DNA from: an uncultured Anaeromassilibacillus sp. | Lineage (GTDB): Bacteria > Bacillota > Clostridia > Oscillospirales > Acutalibacteraceae | Length of the DNA stretch: 52,762 bases | Direction: 5' to 3' | Assembly (NCBI GenBank): GCA_930987725.1 | Contig: CAKNKY010000013.1 | Coordinates: forward strand, 1-52,762 | Part shown: positions 43,694 to 52,762 of the stretch, one piece after another | How the letters are laid out: every line of letters begins with the position of its first letter | Position numbering within the stretch: the stretch's first letter is position 1 | Translations under genes and position numbers: made by a program | The notes under the pieces: generated by a model | The model's database searches: none | What the model was told of the DNA's origin: nothing | The model's input: only the letters and a program-made list of their open reading frames with translations

Positions 43694-45313
43694 ATGATCA
43701 GCGGAGCGGAAATCATGGTGAAATGCCTGGAGCTCGAGGGCGTGGAGATCGCTTTCGGCTACCCGGGCGCGGCGATCTGCCCGTTTTACGACTTCCTCTA
43801 CCGCTCCGGCATCCGCCATGTGCTGGTGCGCGAGGAACAGAACGCGGCGCACGCGGCCAGCGGCTATGCGCGCTCGGCCGGCAAACCGGGCGTGTGCATC
43901 GCCACCTCCGGCCCGGGCGCCACGAACCTCATCACCGGCATCGCCACGGCCTACATGGACAGCATCCCGCTTGTGGCCATCACCGGCCAGGTGAACTCGG
44001 AGCTGCTCGGCCGCGACGTGTTCCAGGAAGCGGACATCACCGGCGCGTGCGAGCCGTTCACGAAGCACTCCTACCTCGTCAAGCGCGCGGAGGATCTGCC
44101 GCGCGTGTTCAAGGAGGCGTTCCACATCGCCTCCACCGGGCGGCCCGGCCCCGTGCTGATCGACGTGCCGGTGGACGTGCAGCAGGCGGAGATCCCGGAA
44201 TTCCATTACCCGGAAAAAGCGCAGATCATCGGCTACAAGCCGCGCACGCAGGGCCACGCGATGCAGATCCGCAAGGCCGTGCAGGCCATCGCGCAGGCGA
44301 AGCGGCCCATTCTGTGCTGCGGCGGCGGCGTGGTGCTGGCCGGCGCGCGCGAGGAGCTCATCGCCTTTGCGAAGAAGAGCGGCATCCCGGTGTGCGCCAC
44401 GATGATGGGCATCGGCGTAGTGCCGATGGACAGCCCCCACTACCTCGGCATGATCGGCATGCACGGCCGCACGAGCGCGAACCGCTCCATGAAAGAGGCC
44501 GACCTCGTCGTGCTGTGCGGCGCCCGCGTGGGCGACCGCGCCGTCTCCGCCCCGCAGCAGATCGCCGAGAAGGCCCTCGTGATCCACATCGACATCGACC
44601 CGGCCGAGATCGGCAAGAACATGCCGGTGGACATCCCCATCGTGGGCGACATCCGCCAGGTGCTGTGCGCGCTCACCGAAGAGGTGGAGAACAACGTGCC
44701 GCAGGAATGGCTTGACCGCACGCTGGAATACAAGAATTCCTATCCGGCCCGCGGCGAGCCGCAGGAGCACAGCGTGGAACCGCGCGTGTTCATCCGCGAT
44801 CTCTCCGCCATGATGGAGGAAAACGCCATCCTGGTGGCGGACGTGGGCGAAAACCAGATCTGGTGCGCGCGCAACTTCAACGTGAAGGAGGGCCGCTTCC
44901 TCACGAGCGGCGGCCTGGGCACGATGGGCTATTCCGTTCCGGCGGCCATCGGCGCGAAGCTCGCCAAGCCCCACCGCCAGGTGGTGGCTGTGTGCGGCGA
45001 CGGTTCGTTCCAGATGAGCATGTGCGAGCTCGGCACGCTGTGCCAGGAAGGCGTCGCCGTGAAAATCATCGTGATGGAGAACGGCGTGCTCGGCATGGTG
45101 AAGGAATTCCAGGACCGGCTCTACGGCAGGCGGCACATGGCCACCGTGCTGAACGGGAACCCGGATTTCGTGCAGCTGGCGCAGGCTTACGGCATCCCGG
45201 CGGCGCGCGCGGAATCGAACGCGCAGGCCAAAGAGCTGGCCCGCCGCATGCTCGACGAGCCGGGGCCGTTCCTGCTCGTGTGCCGGGTGGACCCGGAAGT
45301 CCCGAGCATCTGA
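43694..45313 (+). CDS. ilvB: Acetolactate synthase large subunit
   Basis: A 539-residue ThDP enzyme that condenses two pyruvates to acetolactate, the first step to valine and leucine (or with 2-oxobutyrate to isoleucine). The catalytic glutamate is in REEQNAAH, SGPGATN is the phosphate-region signature, and the GDGS...N ThDP/Mg motif runs from GDGSFQMS to VMEN. The FAD region is present. I prefer ATG 43694 with GAAGGATG upstream; a GTG at 43658 in the same frame has no ribosome site. It is the first gene of ilvBNC, downstream of the T-box. Confidence 0.94.
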   Translation: MISGAEIMVKCLELEGVEIAFGYPGAAICPFYDFLYRSGIRHVLVREEQNAAHAASGYARSAGKPGVCIATSGPGATNLITGIATAYMDSIPLVAITGQVNSELLGRDVFQEADITGACEPFTKHSYLVKRAEDLPRVFKEAFHIASTGRPGPVLIDVPVDVQQAEIPEFHYPEKAQIIGYKPRTQGHAMQIRKAVQAIAQAKRPILCCGGGVVLAGAREELIAFAKKSGIPVCATMMGIGVVPMDSPHYLGMIGMHGRTSANRSMKEADLVVLCGARVGDRAVSAPQQIAEKALVIHIDIDPAEIGKNMPVDIPIVGDIRQVLCALTEEVENNVPQEWLDRTLEYKNSYPARGEPQEHSVEPRVFIRDLSAMMEENAILVADVGENQIWCARNFNVKEGRFLTSGGLGTMGYSVPAAIGAKLAKPHRQVVAVCGDGSFQMSMCELGTLCQEGVAVKIIVMENGVLGMVKEFQDRLYGRRHMATVLNGNPDFVQLAQAYGIPAARAESNAQAKELARRMLDEPGPFLLVCRVDPEVPSI

Positions 45314-45331
45314 GGAAGGAGGACGCTGCAC

Positions 45332-46980
<1,649 letters not shown>

Positions 46981-47040
46981 GCAGACCCTGCCTGCGCGCA
47001 GGCTTTGCCCCGCATCGGCCCCGTTGTGCGCCTGATCAAA

Positions 47041-47077
47041 AACCCCGGAACGGTTCATGACCGTTCCGGGGTTTTTT
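47041..47077 (+). terminator. Terminator of ilvBNC
   Basis: AACCCCGGAACGGT pairs with ACCGTTCCGGGGTT around a short loop, then TTTTTT. It ends the ilv operon; the A-rich left side is weak for the converging gene. Confidence 0.9.
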
Positions 47078-47114
47078 CGTCTGCAAGGGTTTCCGGGAAA
47101 AAAGCAGCCTTCGC

Positions 47115-50100
47115 TCAGGGGCGGCGGAGCTTCGGCAGCAGCACGATGGCCAGCGTCCAGAACAGCTCATACAGCAACAGGAACAGCGTGTTCAGCTTGC
47201 CGAGGCCGGAATAGCACGCCAGGAAGGCCACGAGCACAAAGCCCAGCGCAACCGCCACGTTCTGCAGCGCCACGGCGAGCGAGATGTTGCCGCGCTGGCG
47301 GATGCACGCGGCCAGCAACCGCATCATGGCGGCGGGACGGCCCTTCGTGGCCATCCAGGCCGGGGCGGAGGCGGCGGCATCCTTCTCGCACGTTTCCACA
47401 TAGACCTTGCCGAGCCGCTCCGGCAGCACAGCCACCGACTTTTCGTCGATCTGGAAGCTGCGCGCCACAAGCTTCGGCGTGATATTCGGGTCGCACGTGC
47501 GCACGAGGAAGGCGACGCCGTCGTCCTCCAGGCGGCAGAGCTCCGCCGTGCGGCGGCGATCCGGCTGATAGGCGATGAGGAACATCGCCATGAGCTGCCC
47601 GCCGGAGGCCAGATACAGCACCTGCTTGCCGGAAGCGCCGTATTTTTCCTCGTAATCGCGCGAAGGCGGGGCGATCTTGTACGCCTTGAGGAGCTCGCGG
47701 TTGCCGACGAGCAGCCGGTGGCCGCTCACCCAGCCCACGATGCCGCGCCCGTCCTCATAGGTGAAGTTCTCCACGCGCGGCAGCAGATCGCGGCGGTTCT
47801 GGATGACCTGCTCGAAGATCTCGCTCAGCGTGCCGCCCACTTCGCCCAGAAGCGCGGCGGCCTCGAGGATCGCGTCGTCGATGTGCTGGTCGCCGAACGT
47901 CTTAATCCCGCTCAGAATCACATTCGACTTCGGGAACAGATCGCGCGCGTCAAGCAGCACGGCGTTCGTGTCGCTGAAGGTGTCGAGCGCCTGGTAGCCG
48001 GAAAGCATGGCGCCGCCGCGCGCTGCAATGCGCGAAACCTGCGCCAGCGGCAGGTTCACGCAGAGCTGGTTCACCATGGGCACGCACACGCAGCACGCCG
48101 CCGTGAAGGCCGTGAGCGCCGCCAAACCGTCCCGGAAGAGCAGCAGCGTGGCCACGCACAGGATGAGCGACGCTACCACGCCGATCGGCGCAATGACCTG
48201 CGAGTTCTGCTCGCACGGGTCCGGCAGATAGGAGATGCGCAGGAAATGGCGCAGGAATTTCGTCTTTGACTGGTAAGCCGCCACAGGCGTGCCGGCCACA
48301 CAGCCGCGGCCCATCTGCAGCGCCGTGTTGTGGTCCTCAAACAGGTGCACGGCGTATTTCGGGTCCTTCGAGGAGACAAACTTGAAATTGCGCGTGACGC
48401 GCCGCACCATCGAGAGCTTGCCCAGCGCATTCAGCAGCAGGGCCAGCACGGCCAGCGGCGCGTAAAGGTGCACGGCCGCCGATTCCACGCGGTCCGCCGC
48501 AAAGAGCAGCGCCGCCGTCTGCACAATCGACACCACCGCGGCCACGGCGGCGCCCGAATCGCTGTTCGCCTGCAGGCGGAACAGCCCGCGCACGCCGTTC
48601 CACAGCACGGGCCACGAGAACCCGGCCGCCAGCACGAGGAAGATCAGCTCCAGGATGAGATACGGCTCCGTGAGCAGGTAATAGGGGATCGCCGCGGGCA
48701 GCACGCCGCTGTATTCCGAAATAAGGCCGAACAGCAGCATGAGCAGCAGCGAAAGGCCCGTCACGGCCGTGCGCAGCAGCAGCGTGCGCCGCTTCGCGCC
48801 CAGATCCTGCAGGATCGCTTCGGCGTCCTCCGGCTTTTCGTAATCCTCCAGCTCACCCGGATCCACGGGGAACTCGTCCTCCGGCCGGTTTTCCTTTTCC
48901 TCCGACCCGAACACGGAGAAGCGGCGGCGGCGTTTCACCGGCGCACGGCGCTTCACGGGAGGCTGCTGCTCCGCCTCGTCCTCCTCCCAGGCGGGGGTAG
49001 CCTGCGGCAGGCGGATCACCTTCTCCTCCCCGCCGGCCGCGCGGGATGCGCCGCGGTGCGGCTGTGCGGCCGCCGGTTTGCCCGCTTCGCGGCGCACGGC
49101 TCCCTGCCGCTCCGCGCTGCGGGGCTGCGCACCCGCCTGCCCGGCGGTGTGCGGCGCGCTCTTCGCGGCGCGCGCCGCGTCGGCTCCCTCCTGCTTCTGC
49201 GCCTGCGGCGTATGTACCGCCTCCTGCAGCGAGGAGGAAAGGCGGCTCGGCCGCGGATACCCGCGCGCCTCGTTGCCGAAGGCCTCGCGCAGCTCGGCGG
49301 CCGTCTCCTCCACGCGCACGACGGAGACGGCGGGGCGGTGGCGGTAGCTGTGTTCATGGCGGCCGCCGGAGAGGACGCGCGGCGGCTTCTTTTCCGCGGG
49401 CTCGCGCACCGGCTCCGGCGCCGGTTCCTGCTTTGGCGCGGCGGCCGGGCGGCCCGGCTCGCGCACGGGCGCGGGCTCCGCCTCTCCCGGCGCGGCGCTG
49501 TCCTCCGGTTCCGCGTCGTGCGGCTCGTCCTGTGCCGGTTCCGCCTGCGCTGCCGGCGTTTCCTCCGCCGGTTCTTCCGCAGTCTTCTGCGGCGCGGGTT
49601 CCCGCTGTGCGGCCGGTTCCTGGGCTGCTTCCGGCTCCTGCGCCGGGGCTTCCTCCTCCGGTTCCTCCGCGGGATCGGGCTCCGTGAGGAACACGGGCGG
49701 CGGCGCGGGCCGGAATGAGGGAGCGGGCCGGTTCACGCGCACCACGCCGTCGCCGGGGGCGTCGTCCCGCGTCACTTTTGCTCCGGTCCCGTCCTCCGCA
49801 AAGGGCAGCGCAAACGCGCTGCGTTCCGGCTCCTGCGTTTCGGCCGGTTCCGCCGCGCGTGATGCGGCACGGGATTCCTTCCGCGGTTCGGCAGCCGGGG
49901 CCTGCCCGCGCTGTTCGGCAGGGCGGGCAGGCCGCTCCTGTTTGGGTTCTGCAGCCGGTTCCGGCTCTTCCCCGGGCTGCAGGGCGGCGCGCTCCTCCTC
50001 GTCCAGGCCGCCGGCCTTCTCGATCACGTGGGAGGGCGCCTGGGCGTCCTCCACGGAGCGCTCGATGCGCTTGGCCTCCTCGCGTCGATAGACGGAGAAG

Positions 50101-50729
50101 AGATCCTCATTCTCATCCAGCCCGGCCTGCTGCATGACCTTGGCCACGCGGGCGCGGCGCTCCTCGCGCATACGGCGCACCTTTTCATCCAGGCCGTCGT
50201 CGTGCTCCTCCCCGCCGTCATCGCGGAACAGGTAGGCATAGGGGGATTCCTCCTCCCCCGATTTCGGCATGGTATCGAACGACATGGTCTGCTCGTATTC
50301 GCGCTTGTATTCCTCGCGGCTCTTCAGGTGCAGGCCGTAGTAGGGGGCTTCCTCCTCCTGGGGCGGTTCCTCCTTCTTTTTTCGCCTGCCGTGCCCGAAG
50401 GGCAGCAGGGAGCGCAGGGAGCGGTGCTGTTTCGGCTCCTCCCACTCCTCCCCGGCCAGGTCCTCCGCCGTGATGGGCGCTTCCTGCGCGTCCTCCGGCT
50501 CTTCCGGCAGCTCTTCCTCCGGCTCGCCGGGGTCCGGCCGCACGTGCTTCGGCGCTTTCTGAGCGGCAGGGGCTTCCTCCCGCTGCACCGGCGCGGGATC
50601 TTCCTTCTCCGGCCAGGGTTCCGGCCGGTCGGCCCGTCTGGGCGGCTCGCCCGATTCCCGCGTTTTGCGAACGTCAGCCAGGATCTCCTCCAGGGAGGGC
50701 TCCCGACCGCTGTTGGTTTTTTCCGTCAT
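47115..50729 (-). CDS. Large protein: disordered N terminus plus degenerate P-type ATPase-like membrane core
   Basis: A 1204-residue protein. Residues 1 to about 640 are Pro/Glu/Ala/Gln-rich low complexity. From about 645 the layout follows heavy-metal (P1B) ATPases: two hairpins of membrane helices with WNGVRGLFRLQANSDSGAAVAAV, a degenerate CPC helix (VCVPMVNQLCVNLPLA), the linker RIAARGGAMLSGYQALDTF, then the place of DKTGT reads DARDLF (Asp927). The nucleotide-domain GxGVxGxxxGxxLLVGN pattern is kept as GRGIVGWVSGHRLLVGN. The P-domain TGDN equivalent is RTCDPN. The A-domain TGE is not found. Two or three C-terminal helices follow. It probably cannot form the normal phosphoenzyme. ATG 50729 has GGGGGAG upstream; an open extension before it is not coding. 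It is in an operon with rlmB (25-bp gap). Confidence 0.82.
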   Translation of the reverse strand: MTEKTNSGREPSLEEILADVRKTRESGEPPRRADRPEPWPEKEDPAPVQREEAPAAQKAPKHVRPDPGEPEEELPEEPEDAQEAPITAEDLAGEEWEEPKQHRSLRSLLPFGHGRRKKKEEPPQEEEAPYYGLHLKSREEYKREYEQTMSFDTMPKSGEEESPYAYLFRDDGGEEHDDGLDEKVRRMREERRARVAKVMQQAGLDENEDLFSVYRREEAKRIERSVEDAQAPSHVIEKAGGLDEEERAALQPGEEPEPAAEPKQERPARPAEQRGQAPAAEPRKESRAASRAAEPAETQEPERSAFALPFAEDGTGAKVTRDDAPGDGVVRVNRPAPSFRPAPPPVFLTEPDPAEEPEEEAPAQEPEAAQEPAAQREPAPQKTAEEPAEETPAAQAEPAQDEPHDAEPEDSAAPGEAEPAPVREPGRPAAAPKQEPAPEPVREPAEKKPPRVLSGGRHEHSYRHRPAVSVVRVEETAAELREAFGNEARGYPRPSRLSSSLQEAVHTPQAQKQEGADAARAAKSAPHTAGQAGAQPRSAERQGAVRREAGKPAAAQPHRGASRAAGGEEKVIRLPQATPAWEEDEAEQQPPVKRRAPVKRRRRFSVFGSEEKENRPEDEFPVDPGELEDYEKPEDAEAILQDLGAKRRTLLLRTAVTGLSLLLMLLFGLISEYSGVLPAAIPYYLLTEPYLILELIFLVLAAGFSWPVLWNGVRGLFRLQANSDSGAAVAAVVSIVQTAALLFAADRVESAAVHLYAPLAVLALLLNALGKLSMVRRVTRNFKFVSSKDPKYAVHLFEDHNTALQMGRGCVAGTPVAAYQSKTKFLRHFLRISYLPDPCEQNSQVIAPIGVVASLILCVATLLLFRDGLAALTAFTAACCVCVPMVNQLCVNLPLAQVSRIAARGGAMLSGYQALDTFSDTNAVLLDARDLFPKSNVILSGIKTFGDQHIDDAILEAAALLGEVGGTLSEIFEQVIQNRRDLLPRVENFTYEDGRGIVGWVSGHRLLVGNRELLKAYKIAPPSRDYEEKYGASGKQVLYLASGGQLMAMFLIAYQPDRRRTAELCRLEDDGVAFLVRTCDPNITPKLVARSFQIDEKSVAVLPERLGKVYVETCEKDAAASAPAWMATKGRPAAMMRLLAACIRQRGNISLAVALQNVAVALGFVLVAFLACYSGLGKLNTLFLLLYELFWTLAIVLLPKLRRP

Positions 50730-50754
50730 GCTTGTCTCCCCCTTTGCCAAGGCT

Positions 50755-51597
50755 TCACCTGGCCCGCAGGCCGGCGCGCTGGCGCGCCGCCTCATAGGCG
50801 AGCACGCCGCAGGCCACCGACGCGTTCAGCGATGTAATTTTGCCCTTCATCGGCAGCGACACAATAAAATCGCACGTTTCCTTCACAAGGCGGCTCATGC
50901 CGAAGCCCTCCGACCCGATCACCAGCGCAATGGGGCCGGTGAAATCGGCTTCGCACCAGGGGGTCCCGTCCATGTCCGCGCCGTAGATCCACACGCCGCG
51001 CTCCTTGAGCTCCTTCATGCACGCGGACAGGTTCGCCACGCGCGCCACCGGCACATACTCCAGCGCCCCGGCGCTCGCCTTGCCCACCGTGTACGTGAGG
51101 CCAACCGACCGGCGTTTCGGGATGATCACGCCGTGCGCACCCGCGCACTCCGCCGTGCGCAGAATCGCGCCCAGGTTATGCGGGTCGGCCAGCTCATCGG
51201 CCAGGATGAGGAACGGCGGCTCGCCGCGCTCCTCCGCCAACCGGAACATATCGTCGATTGTGGAAAATTCCTTCGCGGCGGCCAGCGCCACCACGCCCTG
51301 GTGCACGGCCCCGCCGCACAGCGCGTCCAGCTTTTTCGGGTCGGCCTCCTTCACCGGAATGCCTGCCTGCCGCGCCTTCGCCGCCAGGACGGCCGCGCCG
51401 CCCTTCTCCTGCAGGCCGCGCGCCACATACAGCGTGTCGATCGGACGCCCGCTGCGCAGCGCTTCCGCCACGGCGTTCCGTCCCGCGACGACGCCTTCCT
51501 GCCCGCGCGTCCCACGCGCCGGCCGGTCTTCCCTCCTCTCGCTTCGCTCCCGCTCCGCGTTCTGTCCTTCTCTGTCTCTTCGATTCCTATATTCCAT
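50755..51597 (-). CDS. rlmB: TrmH/SpoU-family 23S rRNA 2'-O-methyltransferase
   Basis: A 280-residue SPOUT enzyme expected to methylate 23S rRNA G2251 (RlmB) or a similar site. The three signatures are present: motif 1 in ADELADPHNLGAILRTAE, motif 2 in LVIGSEGFGMSRLV, and motif 3 in LPMKGKITSLNASVACGVLAYE. An N-terminal L30e-like domain (GVVAGRNAVAEALRSG) is preceded by a 35-residue Arg/Glu-rich basic extension. The ribosome site at ATG 51597 is weak, so the start is the least sure part. It heads the transcript with the degenerate P-type ATPase gene. Confidence 0.88.
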   Translation of the reverse strand: MEYRNRRDREGQNAERERSERREDRPARGTRGQEGVVAGRNAVAEALRSGRPIDTLYVARGLQEKGGAAVLAAKARQAGIPVKEADPKKLDALCGGAVHQGVVALAAAKEFSTIDDMFRLAEERGEPPFLILADELADPHNLGAILRTAECAGAHGVIIPKRRSVGLTYTVGKASAGALEYVPVARVANLSACMKELKERGVWIYGADMDGTPWCEADFTGPIALVIGSEGFGMSRLVKETCDFIVSLPMKGKITSLNASVACGVLAYEAARQRAGLRAR

Positions 51598-51628
51598 CGT
51601 TCCAAATCCCGTTTCCTTTTATTCGCCC
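51598..51628. other. Gene-free region begins
   Basis: From here to the window end (1.16 kb) I find no credible gene on either strand. The long frames that cross it are made by the GC-rich tandem repeats. The content is: repeat array (51629-52150), AT-rich segment with promoters and DnaA-like boxes (52150-52540), and inverted repeat copies (52545-52762). Confidence 0.7.
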
Positions 51629-52150
51629 GCACCTGCGGTGGGCAAGTCGCGCACCGTGTTTGTGCCTTTTCCCAACCTCGCACGCCCGCGGTTGTTTCCA
51701 AGTGCGGGCCCACACCCGGCTCCTGTTTCCCGGGGTCATGTGAAAGCCCGCACCTGCGGTGGGCACAACGCGCACGCGCGGCTGCGCCGGGCAAGTCGCG
51801 CACCGTGTTTGCACCTGCACTCAGCCTCGCACGCACGCGGCTTTTTCCAAGTGTGGGCCTACGCACGGCTCCTGCACCTGCGGTGGGCAAGTCGCGCGGC
51901 TGCGCCGAGCAATTCACGCACTGTGTTTGTGCCTTCGCCCTGCCTCGCACGCCCGCGGCTTTTTCCGCGTGCGGGCCCGCGCACGGCTCCTGTTTCCCGG
52001 GGCCATGTGGAAGCCCGCACCTGCGGTGGGCAAGTCGCGCGGCTGCGCCGGGCAAGTCGCGCACCGTGTTTGCACCTGCACTCAGCCTCGCACGCACGCG
52101 GCTTTTTCCAAGTGTGGGCCTACGCACGGCTCCTGTTGGCCGGGGCCTGC
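51629..52150. repeat. Tandem array of four degenerate 120-145-bp GC-rich units
   Basis: Each unit starts with GCACCTGCGGTGGGCA, at 51629, 51750, 51874 and 52017 (steps 121, 124 and 143). The units share AAGTCGCGCACCGTGTTTG, CTCGCACGC, GCGGCTTTTTCC and GGCTCCTG blocks. 51775-51874 and 52036-52135 are identical over 100 bp, offset 261. The array lies between rlmB and the minus-strand promoter at 52175-52183, so it would be the 5' leader of rlmB if that promoter is used. Confidence 0.85.
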
Positions 52151-52174
52151 AGGAGGCCGTTTTGCGTGCTTTCT

Positions 52175-52183
52175 ATTATACCA
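52175..52183 (-). promoter_or_regulatory. Possible rlmB-operon promoter (extended -10)
   Basis: TGGTATAAT on the minus strand (52183-52175) is an extended -10 box. The -35 position reads TCCTTT or TTCCTT and is weak. It is the only good minus-strand promoter upstream of rlmB that I can see, about 570 bp from the start codon. Confidence 0.45.
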
Positions 52184-52290
52184 TAGACAGCTTCCAAAAA
52201 GGAAGGAAAACGCGGGAAATTCAAAAGGAGTTTACAAAAAAGAGCGCTTTTCCTCTTTCTTCGCGCTTATACGCGTTGTATTGCTGCAAG

Positions 52291-52455
52291 TTGACATAAT
52301 TTTCAAATATTGAGGGTGGACACACGGTGAAGAACTCTGTGAGGAGTTGTGGAAAACTCGGTTGAAAATGTGGAAAACCACTGCGGAAGGACGGTCCTTT
52401 TCCACACACCACAAGAGATGGAACAGGGTATGTAAAATTTATGTAAACAAAAAAA
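52291..52455. other. AT-rich segment with three TTTTCCACA boxes: candidate DnaA-binding region
   Basis: TGTGGAAAA occurs at 52348-52356 and 52369-52377 (21 bp apart, two helical turns), and TTTTCCACA in the opposite sense at 52398-52406. These fit the relaxed DnaA-box consensus TTWTNCACA. They are followed by the AT-rich 52425-52455. The pattern resembles the region before dnaA in Clostridia, but no dnaA, rpmH or dnaN is inside the window, so oriC is a suggestion only. Confidence 0.4.
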
Positions 52456-52483
52456 GCTGTACAACCTGTAATGAACGCATTGC

Positions 52484-52512
52484 TTTACAAGCCTGCGCCT
52501 GTTTGATAGAAT
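52484..52512 (+). promoter_or_regulatory. Rightward promoter before the window end
   Basis: TTTACA (52484-52489), a 17-bp spacer and TAGAAT (52507-52512). It would drive whatever gene starts beyond 52762, through the inverted repeat copies. Confidence 0.55.
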
Positions 52513-52544
52513 AGAAAAAAGGCCGCGGCGCCAGCCTGAAAAAA

Positions 52545-52762
52545 AGCCCTGCGCCGGGACGGCGCGTGCGCGAATTGCTCGGCGCAGCCGCGCGAATTGC
52601 CCACCGCAGGTGCGAGGCTGGGCCAAGGAACCAACGGGGCGCACCGCTTTGCGGGCGGCCGACGCACCACAGGCCGCATCGCGGGTGACGCGCCCGCCGA
52701 CACAGACAGCCCTGCGCCGGGACGGCGCGTGCGCGAATTGCTCGGCGCAGCCGCGCGAATTG
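52545..52762 (-). repeat. Inverted copies of the array motif, with an exact 55-bp direct repeat
   Basis: 52545-52599 is identical to 52708-52762 (55 bp, offset 163; the second copy is cut by the window end). On the minus strand these contain GCACCTGCGGTGGGCA-like and GGCTGCGCCGAGCAA blocks of the array at 51629-52150, so they are inverted members of the same family. The array therefore continues beyond the window. Confidence 0.8.

Noticed and set aside
51351-52127. Open frames through the tandem repeats that give repetitive proteins
   Set aside because: They follow the DNA repeat in several frames at once, overlap rlmB, and lack ribosome sites; the repeat is best seen as non-coding.
51629-52150. 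CRISPR array
   Set aside because: Units are 120-145 bp with no short direct repeat separated by unique spacers, and no cas genes are present.

Overview
The window is a GC-rich (by eye about 60-65 %) chromosomal segment of a Gram-positive anaerobe, most likely a Clostridia member of the Oscillospiraceae/Ruminococcaceae type. The reasons are strong AGGAGG-type ribosome sites, sigma-A promoters (TTGACA/TATAAT), lipoprotein signal peptides, a T-box leader in front of ilv genes, a 1241-residue coiled-coil FtsX-type permease, CpXC and YcxB-like proteins, and an LplABC-type sugar ABC system beside an AraC regulator with a membrane sensor. The species cannot be named from sequence alone. I see no tRNA, rRNA, prophage, insertion sequence or CRISPR array. 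Many long open frames lie antisense to real genes because of the GC-rich third codon positions; they are left out.

Layout. 1-3.8 kb: an EF-G-like GTPase (-) and a ClC chloride/proton antiporter (+), divergent. 3.9-12.6 kb: a membrane-anchored AraC-type regulator (+) converging on a five-gene operon (-): solute-binding lipoprotein, two LplB/LplC-type permeases, an MFS transporter and a CocE/NonD-type acyl esterase. 13.0-18.0 kb: a Gld-type ABC operon (ATPase, permease, GldG-like, DUF4340). 18.1-24.4 kb: a zinc sorbitol/xylitol-type dehydrogenase, a DUF815 ATPase, a lipoprotein joining a BtuF-like binding domain to a peptidoglycan-binding domain, a lower-GC V8-like serine protease gene broken by an in-frame TGA, and a lipoprotein of unknown role. 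24.4-33.9 kb: asnB with a CpXC protein, a cysteine-cluster protein coupled to mnmA, a membrane protein, tadA with a CPBP protease, and a secreted/YcxB-like protein. 34.0-40.9 kb: a FadR-type regulator, an operator-like palindrome and hairpin, a mini Smr protein, a MacB-like ABC pair and an unrecognised 392-residue protein. 41.0-47.1 kb: dusB, a hot-dog thioesterase, a HAD phosphatase, then the T-box-controlled ilvB-ilvN-ilvC operon. 47.1-51.6 kb: a 1204-residue protein whose C-terminal half looks like a metal P-type ATPase that has lost its catalytic motifs, with rlmB upstream. 51.6-52.8 kb: no gene, but a tandem repeat array, a cluster of TTTTCCACA DnaA-box-like sites and inverted copies of the repeat.

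How the genes work together. The 3.9-12.6 kb locus reads as a sense-import-hydrolyse-export module for an unknown ester or amide compound. The ilv operon makes the branched-chain amino-acid precursors under T-box control, with a second consensus promoter below the T-box terminator. mnmA, tadA, dusB, rlmB and the EF-G-like protein are RNA-modification or translation functions spread over the window. The items I would examine first are the degenerate P-type ATPase, the TGA-interrupted protease, the repeat array with DnaA-like boxes, and the palindrome/hairpin at 34.8 kb.
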